Below, one piece after another: positions 9,519-20,609 of a stretch of 64,000 nt of DNA; position 1 is the stretch's first letter, and the number at the start of each line of letters is the position of its first letter. The translations under genes were made by a program, and so were the position numbers. Source of the DNA: Pseudomonadota bacterium (GTDB lineage Bacteria > Myxococcota_A > UBA796 > SXON01). The DNA is taken from positions 1 through 64,000 of the forward strand of contig JAUXQH010000118.1 of NCBI GenBank assembly GCA_030685065.1, written 5' to 3'. The notes under the pieces are model-generated. The model saw nothing but the letters and a program-made list of their open reading frames with translations. It had not been told where the DNA came from and did not search any database.

Positions 9519-10181
9519 GTGGCGAACGTCGAGCGCCAGGAGGCGCGCCTCATCGAGGTCTACACCTCGGTCCAGGGCGAGAGCACCTGGGTCGGGCTGC
9601 CCTGCGTGTTCGTGCGCTTTGCCGGTTGCAACCTGCGCTGCACCTGGTGTGACTCGGTCTTCACGTTCAAGGGCGGAACCAACCGCCCGATCGACGACAT
9701 CGTGGCGGAGGTCGTCGCGACCGGCATCCCCCTGGTGGAGGTCACGGGGGGCGAGCCGCTCGTGCACCGATCGGCGGCGCCGCTGATGCAGGCCCTGCTC
9801 GATCGCGGGCTCACCGTGCTCCTCGAGACGAGCGGGAGCCGCGACATCGCGTCGGTGCCGGCCGCGGTCCACATCATCCTCGATCTGAAGCCGCCCGACA
9901 GCGGGGAGGAGCGCGCCAACCTCTGGTCGAACATTCCGTTGTTACGTCGGAAGGATGAGGTCAAGTTCGTGATCGCCTCGCGACGTGACTACGAGTGGTC
10001 GCGCGGCGTCGTGCGCGAGCACGGCCTGGAAGACCGGGTGGGCGCCGTGTTGTTTTCGCCGGCCTGGGGCCTCGTCGACCCCCGCGAGCTGGTCGAGTGG
10101 ATCGTCGCGGATCGCCTGCCGGTCCGGTTCCAGGTGCAGATGCACAAATATGTGTGGCCCCCAGAAGAAAGAGGAGTCTGA
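9519..10181 (+). CDS. queE: 7-carboxy-7-deazaguanine synthase (radical SAM)
   Basis: 220 residues, typical for QueE, which turns carboxy-tetrahydropterin into 7-carboxy-7-deazaguanine in the queuosine pathway. The radical SAM cysteines are C37-x3-C41-x2-C44 in the QueE form CNLRCTWC. The early VYTSVQGESTWVGLPCVF and VEVTGGEPL motifs are also typical. The start is GTG with a purine-rich gagagagg just before it. Other queuosine genes are absent here. The next gene starts one base after its stop. Confidence 0.92.
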   Translation: MANVERQEARLIEVYTSVQGESTWVGLPCVFVRFAGCNLRCTWCDSVFTFKGGTNRPIDDIVAEVVATGIPLVEVTGGEPLVHRSAAPLMQALLDRGLTVLLETSGSRDIASVPAAVHIILDLKPPDSGEERANLWSNIPLLRRKDEVKFVIASRRDYEWSRGVVREHGLEDRVGAVLFSPAWGLVDPRELVEWIVADRLPVRFQVQMHKYVWPPEERGV

Positions 10182-10382
10182 ATGGACACGATGACGCTCG
10201 AGATCGACGGGATGAGCTGCGGAGGCTGCGTGCTCTCCGTGGAGAAGGCCCTCGGCCGGGTCGAGGGCGTGACGAAGGTGGTCGTGTCGCTGGAGACGAA
10301 GCGGGCCGTGGTCGAGGGGAAGGGCCTCGATCGCCAGCGCCTTGCGGACGCCGTGACCGATGCCGGGTACGACGTCCGGTAG
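10182..10382 (+). CDS. Small heavy-metal-associated (HMA) domain protein, CopZ-like
   Basis: 66 residues, a single ferredoxin-like HMA domain with the metal motif GMSCGGC (C13, C16). Stand-alone proteins of this size are cytoplasmic copper chaperones (CopZ) or bind other soft metals. No copper ATPase lies nearby, so the client is unknown. The ATG follows the queE stop directly, and the next gene's ATG follows this stop directly, so three unrelated functions appear to be translationally linked. Confidence 0.9.
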   Translation: MDTMTLEIDGMSCGGCVLSVEKALGRVEGVTKVVVSLETKRAVVEGKGLDRQRLADAVTDAGYDVR

Positions 10383-11903
10383 ATGACGCCGCTGCTCCTC
10401 CTCCTCGCGTGTGAGGGCCCCGACGGTCCGGGCCCAGGCGTGAAGGAGGACGAACGCGACACCGGCACGCCCGGGATCGCCGCGACGCCGGATGGGGCCA
10501 CGCCGCAGGTCGACGTGCTCGTCATCGGCGCGGGCGCGGCCGGGCTCTCCGCTGCGCTGGAGGCGTGGCGGGCGGGCGCTTCGGTGCGGGTGCTCGAGCG
10601 CGAGGAGGACTTCGGCGGCGCCGCCAACTGGGCGGGCGGGCTGATGTTGTTCTCGGGCACGCCGGTCCAGGTCGACGCCGGCGTCGCCGACTCCCCCGCC
10701 ACCCTGCTCGCGGAGTGGGCGTCGTTCACGGGCGGGGATCCCGTGGACCCGTGGGTCATGTCGTTCGCGACCCAGAACGTGCCGATGGTGCACGACTGGC
10801 TCGCCGAGCTCGGCGTGACCTGGAACGGTCCGGGCACGGACGCCTCGTCGGGGCCGACCCCGCGTGTGCACGAGGTGGAGGGGGGCGGGCCCGCGCTGGT
10901 GGCGGCGATCGAGGCCCCGCTCGACGGCGGGGTCATCCGATATGGCGCAGAGGCCCTCGAGATCGTGCGGAATCGTACGGGCCGGGTCACCGGCGTGCGC
11001 TGGAAGGATCGCGACGACGACGTCGAGCACGTGACCTACGCGCGCACGCTCATCGTCGCGACCGGCGGGTTCATGCACGACCTCGAGCGGGTGCGCGCCG
11101 AGCGCCCCGACCTCGCGGATCGGGACCTCCGGTACGGCAGCTGGCCCGGCGCGGACGGCAACGGCCTCGCGCTGGTGGAGGCGCTCGGGGGAGCCACGGA
11201 GAACCTCGGCGCGGTCGGCCTCTACGCGCACGGCGTGCCGGCGCCGGGGGATGGCCACGAGGAGCTCCTGGGGAGCGTCCTGTCGGCCCTGCCGTGGTTC
11301 AACAACCTCGGGGAGCGCTTCGCGGACGAGTCCGAGGCCAACGGCTTCGCGACGGGGCAGGCGCGCGCCGAGCAGCCGGACGGCGACGCCTGGGCGCTCC
11401 TCGACGCGCCGACCGCGGGGACGGTGGTGTTCGACTCCACGGAGCCGGACGGCGCGTCGCTCTCCTTCATGGAGCTCGACGCGGCGGGCCTCGTGGTCCA
11501 CGGCGCCGACCTGGCCGAGCTCGCGGGCGCGCTCGGCGTCGACCCGGGCACCCTGGCCACGGAGGTCACGGCCTACAACGACTACGTCCTCGGGCGCGCG
11601 GAGACCGACGCGTTCCGCGACAGCCGCGACCGCACGCGCACGGTGATGGCGCCGCCCTACTACGCCCTCCCCATCGCGATCACCGTGGCCAAGGGCTTCG
11701 GCGGGGTCGAGGTCGACCTCTCGGGCCGCGTCGTGGACACCGCGGGCGCGCCGATCCCGGGGCTCTACGCGGCGGGGGAGCTCACCGGCATGGCCGGCGG
11801 CTCGCTCGTCGGGGACTACGGCTTCACCGGGTCGCTCTCCGCGGTGGTCCTCGGCGGCCGGGTCGCGGGCGGCGCCGCGGCGAGCGAGGCGCTCGGGGAT
11901 TGA
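10383..11903 (+). CDS. Exported lipoprotein FAD-dependent oxidoreductase (fumarate reductase/succinate dehydrogenase flavoprotein-like)
   Basis: 506 residues. A very short lipoprotein signal (MTPLLLLLAC) is followed by an acidic linker and an FAD-binding-2 type domain: the dinucleotide motif VLVIGAGAAGLSAALE at about residues 44-59, ATGGFMHD, and the C-terminal GLYAAGELTG plus GGSLVGDYGFTGSL that close over FAD. These features match flavoprotein subunits acting on enoate or dicarboxylate-like substrates; the actual substrate is unknown. An exported, lipid-anchored flavoprotein should load FAD before or during export, so its route (Sec or another path) is unclear. There is no twin-arginine motif. 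Convergent with the FHA-like membrane protein. Confidence 0.8.
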   Translation: MTPLLLLLACEGPDGPGPGVKEDERDTGTPGIAATPDGATPQVDVLVIGAGAAGLSAALEAWRAGASVRVLEREEDFGGAANWAGGLMLFSGTPVQVDAGVADSPATLLAEWASFTGGDPVDPWVMSFATQNVPMVHDWLAELGVTWNGPGTDASSGPTPRVHEVEGGGPALVAAIEAPLDGGVIRYGAEALEIVRNRTGRVTGVRWKDRDDDVEHVTYARTLIVATGGFMHDLERVRAERPDLADRDLRYGSWPGADGNGLALVEALGGATENLGAVGLYAHGVPAPGDGHEELLGSVLSALPWFNNLGERFADESEANGFATGQARAEQPDGDAWALLDAPTAGTVVFDSTEPDGASLSFMELDAAGLVVHGADLAELAGALGVDPGTLATEVTAYNDYVLGRAETDAFRDSRDRTRTVMAPPYYALPIAITVAKGFGGVEVDLSGRVVDTAGAPIPGLYAAGELTGMAGGSLVGDYGFTGSLSAVVLGGRVAGGAAASEALGD

Positions 11904-11907
11904 GGGG

Positions 11908-13548
11908 CTACCCGCCCTCGTGCGTGAGCCGGTAGTTCAGCACCAGGCAGGACACCGGGTTGGGAAGTGCACCGAAGGTGGCCTCCATCTTCGACTTGTC
12001 GCCGTTGAGCACCGCGTCGCACGGGAGGATGATCGACCGCGCGATCACCTCCGCGGTGCGCTCGATCACCCAGTCGCCGCCAGGGGTGTCCGAGAGGACG
12101 ACGGTCGGGGACATCTTCACAAAATCGATCGAGCTCTTGCTCACGTCCACGAACTTGGTGGCGGGAATGTCCGCCGCGAACAGCTTGGCGAGCCGCGACA
12201 CCGCGACGTAGGGGCTGTCCACGTCGGGCACGAACTTGCTCGACTTCCCGACCATGTCCTCCAGCGCGGAGACCACCTTGGGCAGGCTCTCGCGGTCGTC
12301 CTCGCCGTCGGCACGCACGCAGGTTCGCTCGCCCTGGCGGATGACCTCGGCGGCGCTCGGCACGCTCGTCTCCAGCACGGGCTCGCCGGCGCTGGCCCCG
12401 GTCGTGGAGAGGAGCTGGGTGCGGGCCACCTCGTCCTGTGACACGGCCGTCGCATCGCCGCTCACGTAGGCGTCGAGCTGCACCCGGGCCAGGCCGAGGC
12501 TCTTGGCCTGACGATAGGTCAGGCGCGCGGGCCCCCGCCCGCAGACCTCCGTTTCCCTCGAGTCGAGCACCTTGTCCCACTGCCCCTGCACCCGGCCGCG
12601 GGTCGCGGCGAGGTACGGGAGGAGCCGCTTGGTGTCGGGGTCGAAGGCGTCGGACTTCTCGACGCGCTCGCGCCAGCGCGCGAACTCCTCCGGGCGGGCC
12701 GACTCCTCGTAGAGCCAGGCGTACACGTCCGGGTTGTCGAGGATCTTCTTCGCCTCCTTCTTCACGAGGCCCACGAAGGCGGTGTCCTTCTTCATCGCGA
12801 GGCCCACCGAGCGCACGCCGGTGATGGTGATGGCGAGCTCGTCGAACGCGAAGTTCTCCACGTCGGTGCCGACGTTCTCCGCGTAGGAGAGGTTCTCGCG
12901 GCACTCCTCCGCGTCCTCCGTGGCCGCCTTCGCGTCGCTCCGGAACTTGAAGGCGGTGCACGCGCCAACGCCGGTCGAGAAGTACCCGAACATCATGATC
13001 GCGCCCAGGATCAGGATGCGCGGCTGCCAGATTGCGCCGGACTTGACGAAATACCAGGCGCGCATCCCGATGGCGACGGGCGAGAACGTGTAGAGGCGCG
13101 CGAGGAAGAGATCCATACCCGCGCTGGCGAACCGGCCGGCGGTGAGGTTCTTCGGCCCGCGCCGGTTGGCGGGGCCGCGCGCGGCCTTCAGCTCGGCCGG
13201 CAGGTCTCCGAGCTCGATGAAGAAGCGGGGGCCCTCGGGGGTGACCAGGGCGAAGGAGTCCCCCGGCTTCACCGCCGTCGGGGCCTGGACCTGCACGGGC
13301 CGCCGCGCGTCTCCCTTCCACAAGAACACCGCCGCGGTGCGCTCCGACGGCGCCAGGATCATGCTCGCGCCGCCCTGCCGGATGACCTTGCAGTGCTCCT
13401 TCGCGACGCCGAGCGACTCGGGGAGCGTGATGTGGCACCGCTCCTTGTTCGAGCCGAGCCGGGCCTCGAGCCCCTCGAACGGCCCGAAGCGGGTGCCCCC
13501 GAACTCGGGGGACAACACGAGGTAGAGGACCAGATCGCCTTGGGCCAT
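11908..13548 (-). CDS. Membrane protein with N-terminal FHA-like domain and large C-terminal domain
   Basis: 546 residues. Residues 5-115 read as a beta-sandwich with FHA features (FGPFEGLEARLGSNKERCHI, then GVAKEHCKVI and a late GDSFALV), a phosphothreonine-binding fold, though the canonical GR-x-S-x3-H core is altered. One transmembrane helix lies around residues 178-196 (ILILGAIMMFGYFSTGVG), placing the C-terminal 350 residues outside the cytoplasm. That part is unrecognised and carries several cysteines. The gene is divergent from the next FHA-like membrane protein, which precedes a VWA lipoprotein and a Ser/Thr kinase; a role as kinase-dependent scaffold is inferred from context. A TATACT hexamer sits 16 bases upstream of ATG. 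Confidence 0.7.
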   Translation of the reverse strand: MAQGDLVLYLVLSPEFGGTRFGPFEGLEARLGSNKERCHITLPESLGVAKEHCKVIRQGGASMILAPSERTAAVFLWKGDARRPVQVQAPTAVKPGDSFALVTPEGPRFFIELGDLPAELKAARGPANRRGPKNLTAGRFASAGMDLFLARLYTFSPVAIGMRAWYFVKSGAIWQPRILILGAIMMFGYFSTGVGACTAFKFRSDAKAATEDAEECRENLSYAENVGTDVENFAFDELAITITGVRSVGLAMKKDTAFVGLVKKEAKKILDNPDVYAWLYEESARPEEFARWRERVEKSDAFDPDTKRLLPYLAATRGRVQGQWDKVLDSRETEVCGRGPARLTYRQAKSLGLARVQLDAYVSGDATAVSQDEVARTQLLSTTGASAGEPVLETSVPSAAEVIRQGERTCVRADGEDDRESLPKVVSALEDMVGKSSKFVPDVDSPYVAVSRLAKLFAADIPATKFVDVSKSSIDFVKMSPTVVLSDTPGGDWVIERTAEVIARSIILPCDAVLNGDKSKMEATFGALPNPVSCLVLNYRLTHEGG

Positions 13549-13564
13549 GTGCGCTCCGCGGCGG

Positions 13565-13570
13565 AGTATA
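13565..13570 (-). promoter_or_regulatory. TATACT -10-like element before the FHA-like membrane protein
   Basis: Read on the minus strand the hexamer is TATACT, one base from the sigma-70 consensus, 16 bases before the ATG at 13548. No clear -35 box is visible in the GC-rich flank. Confidence 0.45.
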
Positions 13571-13697
13571 CCCCCTCGGCCGAAGCTCCCCCGCCCGAGC
13601 CGGGGCGAAGCCGGTGGCCGGTGTGGGGCGGGGCGCGCGGGGCCGCGGACGACGTGACTCGCGGCCGACGCCGGCCTCCATGGTAAAGTCGCCGGCC

Positions 13698-14705
13698 GTG
13701 AACATCTTCCTCATCCCCTACACCTGGATGCGCCACTTCTCGGTGTCCCTCGTGTGCGCGGGCGCCGCGCTGCTGGCGTGGTGGTTCGTCCTCGCGATCG
13801 CGGTGATCTTCCCGATCTGGACCGTCGAGTGGGACGGCGCCGTCTACATCACCACCCTGGTCGCCGCGGTGGCGGGCGCGTCCACGCTCGCGGAGGCCTC
13901 GTTGCGTCGCGCGCCGCTCTGGAAGCGGGGCCTGCGCACGATCGGGAGCGCGGCCATCTCCGGGATGCTGGCGCTCGCCGGCTACTGGAGCTGGCACCTC
14001 GTGATGGGGCCCCTCGCCTTTGACGACGCCGCGTCCGCCGACCTCGCCGAGCCGACGCTCGTCTCGCTGCGCTACCGCATGGCCGCGTTCCTCTTCGCCG
14101 GGGTGCAGGCGGGCATCGGGCCGCTCGTGTTCCGCAGGGGAGCCGGGTTCTTCGCGCACATCGGGGCCGGCGCGGCGGCGGGGCTGCTCGCCGGGGCCAC
14201 CTGGTACGTCCTCGGATATCCGAAGTCCTTCATCGGCTTGTCCGACCTGTACCTGGCCAGCGCGGGGGGCGCCGTCGTCTTCGGCGGCACCTTCGGTCTG
14301 CTGGCGTGGGGCATTCCGGACAACCTCTACGCCGGCTGGATGCGCATCGTCAGCGAGACCCGCCACGGGCGCCGGATCCCGGTCGACGCGCCGGACGGCG
14401 GGGTCCGCGAGCGGTTCATCGGGCACTTTCCGCGCGGGCTCGACCTGTTCCTCCCCGCGGAGGATGGCGTGATGGAGCTGCACATCTCCGTGATGGTGAC
14501 GCGCAAGCAGGAATACCGCGCGCGCGGCCTCACGCTGAAGCCGACCCACGTGCGTCGCTTCCTCGAGCGCATCGACCTTCGGTACGACGCCCGGCGCCCC
14601 GCCCCCTTGGAGACCCGCCTCTCCTCGGGCGACCGCTTCCTCCTCGGGCCCCCCGCCGACCCCACCGTGGTCGAGTTCATCATGCTGCCGCGCGAGGAGC
14701 GGTGA
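13698..14705 (+). CDS. Polytopic membrane protein with C-terminal FHA-like segment
   Basis: About 335 residues. Roughly the first 210 contain several transmembrane helices (for example VCAGAALLAWWFVLAIAVIF, WDGAVYITTLVAAVAGAS, GGAVVFGGTFGLLAWGI). The last 120 are soluble and beta-rich, with LETRLSSGDRFLLG, which resembles the end of an FHA domain. GTG at 13698 is favoured because a TAAAGT hexamer ends eight bases upstream; ATG at 13680 is in frame and possible. The stop overlaps the ATG of the VWA gene, indicating coupling. Together with the divergent gene and the downstream kinase it forms a signalling cluster. No enzyme family recognised. Confidence 0.7.
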   Translation: MNIFLIPYTWMRHFSVSLVCAGAALLAWWFVLAIAVIFPIWTVEWDGAVYITTLVAAVAGASTLAEASLRRAPLWKRGLRTIGSAAISGMLALAGYWSWHLVMGPLAFDDAASADLAEPTLVSLRYRMAAFLFAGVQAGIGPLVFRRGAGFFAHIGAGAAAGLLAGATWYVLGYPKSFIGLSDLYLASAGGAVVFGGTFGLLAWGIPDNLYAGWMRIVSETRHGRRIPVDAPDGGVRERFIGHFPRGLDLFLPAEDGVMELHISVMVTRKQEYRARGLTLKPTHVRRFLERIDLRYDARRPAPLETRLSSGDRFLLGPPADPTVVEFIMLPREER

Positions 14706-16156
14706 TGCGCAGGCTCGGGCGTCTCCTCGCCGTGTGTGTCACGCTCGCGCTCTCCGCGTGCGGCCAGACCGATCTGGTCCCGGTGCCCGGCACCACCGTG
14801 CGCGTCGCCCCGCCCAAGTCGGCCGGGCAAGGGAAACAGGCGCTCGAGCTACACATCTTCCATACGGAAGAGGAGTGTTACGCCGCGGTCAAGGCCGAGG
14901 ACGTGCCGTTCTGTCTGCCCTTCGTCGACCGGGCGACCGGCCAGGTGCGCGTCGCCTACCAGATGCGCGTCGACGGGGACGTGTGGAGCATCCCCTACAC
15001 CGAGGACACCCTCGAGATCTACCACAAGAACCAGCGGGTCCTCCGCGAGGGGCTGAAGGACTACAAGATCGTCCCGCACGATCCGGCGCGCGCCGAGCAG
15101 CTGTTCATCCTCCTCATCGACAGCTCCGGCTCCATGTCCATCGACGACGAGGGCAACGGCCGCACGCGCATGGAGAAGCTCCGGACGGCCCTGCTCCGCG
15201 CGGACGTCGTGGACGCGTTCTTCCCCGGCGACGTGAAGACCGCGGTGGTCCCCCTCGTGTTCAAGGGTTCGGGGGCGCCCGAGCCGCTCGGCGGGAAGTG
15301 GATCGTCGACAACAAGAAGGACTTCCGCCAGCTCATCAAGAACGAGCTCCAGGTCGGGTCCGGGTACACCTACTTCTACAACGCGGTCGACTGGGCTTCG
15401 AGCACGCTGCTCGAACGCCCCGAGATCAAGGACGCCATCAAGCTCAGCAAGCAGACGCCGACGATCATCGCGCTGACGGACGGCTTCAACAACGAGCTCC
15501 CGACGGACACGTGCGCGGACAACGCCCCGCGGCTCGAGAAGATGTTGAAGCGGCTCGACGCCGTCCGGCGCGGCGAGGCGGACGTGCGGTACGTCCCCAC
15601 CGTGTACACCGTCGGCCTCGGTCGCTCGGCCTGGCGTGGCTTCGAGGTGCCGGACAACCTCAACGTCTCCCCGAAGACCATCTGCAAGGGCCTCGGTGAC
15701 CAGCTGATCAACGGCGGGGTGGAGACCAAGGGCGTCGACAACGCGGCCCTCTCCTGGATCGCCCGGATCGGCGGCGGCGGGACCTTCATCAGCCGGACGA
15801 CCGACGGCCTCGCGGACGCCTTCAAGGCCGCCGCGGCCGTGCGGTATGCGTGGTTCGAGGCGCGCTACAAGGTCGATCCCTTCCACATCCGGCGCTCGTT
15901 CGAGACGAAGCTTCGCCTCGCGAGCCTCCTGCGGAGCGAGGGCACGGTCTGGATCCACCCCAGCGGCTGGTTGGACGCGCCGCCGGGGATCCCCGATGCC
16001 GACGGGTGGACGCGCGCCGCGCCCTTCCGCGAGACGACGACCATCCTCCTGCCCCTGCTCGGCCTCCTCGCGGCGCTCGGGTACGTGCCGGCGGCGTGGT
16101 TCAACGTGCGGCGGGCGCTGTTCTCGCGGGTGGCCCGGCGAAGAAAGACACGCTGA
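14705..16156 (+). CDS. Exported lipoprotein with von Willebrand factor A domain and C-terminal membrane helix
   Basis: 483 residues. The signal MRRLGRLLAVCVTLALSAC has a lipobox (LSAC). From about residue 130 a VWA domain begins with LFILLIDSSGSMS, a full MIDAS motif D139-x-S141-x-S143, continues with GSGYTYFYNAVDWA, and has IIALTDGFNNELP as the later strand. VWA domains bind proteins or ligands through a divalent metal. Near the C-terminus TTTILLPLLGLLAALGYVPAAW is a probable transmembrane helix followed by a basic tail, so the protein may span the membrane as well as being lipidated. It is translationally coupled to the upstream membrane protein and precedes the kinase. Confidence 0.8.
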   Translation: MRRLGRLLAVCVTLALSACGQTDLVPVPGTTVRVAPPKSAGQGKQALELHIFHTEEECYAAVKAEDVPFCLPFVDRATGQVRVAYQMRVDGDVWSIPYTEDTLEIYHKNQRVLREGLKDYKIVPHDPARAEQLFILLIDSSGSMSIDDEGNGRTRMEKLRTALLRADVVDAFFPGDVKTAVVPLVFKGSGAPEPLGGKWIVDNKKDFRQLIKNELQVGSGYTYFYNAVDWASSTLLERPEIKDAIKLSKQTPTIIALTDGFNNELPTDTCADNAPRLEKMLKRLDAVRRGEADVRYVPTVYTVGLGRSAWRGFEVPDNLNVSPKTICKGLGDQLINGGVETKGVDNAALSWIARIGGGGTFISRTTDGLADAFKAAAAVRYAWFEARYKVDPFHIRRSFETKLRLASLLRSEGTVWIHPSGWLDAPPGIPDADGWTRAAPFRETTTILLPLLGLLAALGYVPAAWFNVRRALFSRVARRRKTR

Positions 16157-16248
16157 CGACAGGAAAGAGGCCGAACCTGGCCGGGGTTGCGGTGTCGGAC
16201 TCCATGCCGTACGATCGGACGGCCCGCAGTGTCGAACGTAGAGGAACC

Positions 16249-18519
<2,271 letters not shown>

Positions 18520-18598
18520 CAGCTTCGCGAGCGGTCGGTAGCTGCATCCGGCGTGCGCATGGCGTAGACTCGCGCGCACCGACGGAGGAGGGGACCCG

Positions 18599-20596
18599 AT
18601 GCACTTGTTCTTGAAGACGTGCCTGATGGCGTGGCTCGTGATGCTCGCCATCCCCCAGTTCGCTGGTGCCTCCGATCCGGGCGGCGCCGCTGGGGCCCCC
18701 CCCGCCGGTGCGAGCTTCGGGCACGCCCCCGACGTGGCCTACAAGGACACCAAGTCGAAAGAGGAGAAAGAGGAGGAGATGAGCGCCTCCGAGAAGGAGG
18801 CCGAGCGCAAGCGCAAGGACAAGCTCGCGCGCGTCATCGTGCTCAAGTGGCCCGACAACAAGAGCGTCGACTACTCGGACACGACGATCCAGCGCAACGT
18901 CAAGTCGCGTATCGCCCGGCCGGACGCCCAGTTCTTCCCCGAAGTCGACCTGTACCAGAACGGCCGCAAGGTCCGCGATCGCACGGTCGTGCCCGCGATG
19001 CAGCCCTCCGCGGTGCCCGATCAGAACCTCCAGCGCGTTCGCCAGGCGGTCGACGAAGTGTCGAGCGTCCCGTGGAACGCGATCCAACCCGACGAGTGGG
19101 GCCTCAAGGCCAACGAGCTCCGCAGCATGGTCGAGCTCATCTGGTTCGTCGACAAGGTCGAGCAGCGCGAGCCGCTGTTCCTGCTCTACACCCAGATCGG
19201 GCGCTCGGCCGAGAACCAGAACCAGAACGTGCCGCCGTTCTACGAGCAGATCGGCGCCCAGGCGGTCAACTACTACTTCTACCTGGCCGCCACGATGGCG
19301 TTCCAGGACCCCGCGCTGATGTCGAAGCTGACCGATCAGGAGCTCAACGGGGCGATCGGCTTCATCCTCCAGCAGCTGCAGCAGGGCGCGTATCCCAACC
19401 TCAAGATCGATTTCGAGCAGGAAGGCGAGGACTTCAACGCGGAGAAGTTCGCGGAGTCCTACGAGATCTACCTGAACGGCATCAAGACCGATCCCAGCGA
19501 CGATGGCCAGATGGACATCTTCCTCGGCCGAACGGACATCTACCTCAAGCGCATGGACAGCGGCCACGGCCTCTCGGAGCGCCTCGAGGTCAGCAAGCTC
19601 GAGGACAAGATCTACTTCGTGCGCGACACCGCGCGGAAAAAGATGGGCGTCGACTTCATCGAGCAGCTGTTCCTGCATCCGAACGAGTGCAGCCCCGCGC
19701 TCGACGGTGACATCCTCAACTACCTCGCCATCTACGCGAAGATCCACGAGAAGTCGGAGATCTACATCGCGGTGCCGCAGTATGGAAACCCCAACCGCGT
19801 GTGGGTCTGGCGTTACGACCGTCCCTCGGCCAACCTCCAGCTCGTCGGCGGCGGCGCGGACGGCTTCCCGGTGCGGTTCGCCGTCGTCGCGATGGGCGGC
19901 GTCATGTACAACGACGCCGTGCCGGCGTTCAATTCGGACCTGGGGTCGGAGGCCCTTGCGGACCAGACCTCCGAGCCCGGCGGGCTCCCCGGCGTCGAGG
20001 ATGTCGGCGAGATCGAGCTCAAGCCCGCCTACATCCCGGTGAACTTCGAGATCCGCGGGCACTACAACCGCCTCATGGTCGCCCTCGGCGCCGAGTTCGG
20101 CTTCAACGCGAACCCGGACTCGTCGTGGGCCGAGCGGTACTTCCTGCCGGGCAACGAGGACGCGGAGGTCTCCCAGCTCAAGGGAGAGGACACCTCCGTC
20201 GACACCGACCTCGACGGCGAGATCTCCGACGAAGAGAGGCGGACGACCTACACGGGCAACAAGGTCCTCTTGAACGAGAATTCCATCAACCGGAACATCT
20301 ACCTGGGCACCTCCGTCGTGCTCGGCCGGGACGCGGGCATCGGCTTCGGCCCGCGCCTCGGCGTGCGCATCGGCTGGACCAACATTCCGTACGCGCTCCA
20401 GACCACGGCCCACGTCGGGTTGGCGTTGGCGCCTCCGGGCGTCAAGGCCCTCGGCGACCGCGTGCGTCCGTTCGTCGACATCGACGGCCGCATCGGCCTC
20501 GCCTGGCCGTTCGCCAGCAGCATCGCCCACTACACCGATCCGATCACCGTCGCGCCCGTCTTCGGCCTCACGGCCGGCGTCGGAACAACGTTCTAA
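18599..20596 (+). CDS. Exported protein with EF-hand-like loop and probable C-terminal beta-barrel
   Basis: 665 residues with a Sec signal ending around PQFAGAS. A charged Lys/Glu helix (residues about 55-80) is followed by a mixed region, then DTDLDGEISDEE, a good match to the 12-residue EF-hand calcium loop, and a C-terminal region of alternating beta strands ending in GLTAGVGTTF, which has the terminal aromatic common in outer-membrane barrels. A GGAGG motif precedes ATG. The next gene starts 14 bases on and also looks like a barrel, so an outer-membrane pair is likely. No specific family recognised. Confidence 0.7.
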   Translation: MHLFLKTCLMAWLVMLAIPQFAGASDPGGAAGAPPAGASFGHAPDVAYKDTKSKEEKEEEMSASEKEAERKRKDKLARVIVLKWPDNKSVDYSDTTIQRNVKSRIARPDAQFFPEVDLYQNGRKVRDRTVVPAMQPSAVPDQNLQRVRQAVDEVSSVPWNAIQPDEWGLKANELRSMVELIWFVDKVEQREPLFLLYTQIGRSAENQNQNVPPFYEQIGAQAVNYYFYLAATMAFQDPALMSKLTDQELNGAIGFILQQLQQGAYPNLKIDFEQEGEDFNAEKFAESYEIYLNGIKTDPSDDGQMDIFLGRTDIYLKRMDSGHGLSERLEVSKLEDKIYFVRDTARKKMGVDFIEQLFLHPNECSPALDGDILNYLAIYAKIHEKSEIYIAVPQYGNPNRVWVWRYDRPSANLQLVGGGADGFPVRFAVVAMGGVMYNDAVPAFNSDLGSEALADQTSEPGGLPGVEDVGEIELKPAYIPVNFEIRGHYNRLMVALGAEFGFNANPDSSWAERYFLPGNEDAEVSQLKGEDTSVDTDLDGEISDEERRTTYTGNKVLLNENSINRNIYLGTSVVLGRDAGIGFGPRLGVRIGWTNIPYALQTTAHVGLALAPPGVKALGDRVRPFVDIDGRIGLAWPFASSIAHYTDPITVAPVFGLTAGVGTTF

Positions 20597-20609
20597 GGAG
20601 AGGCCCGTC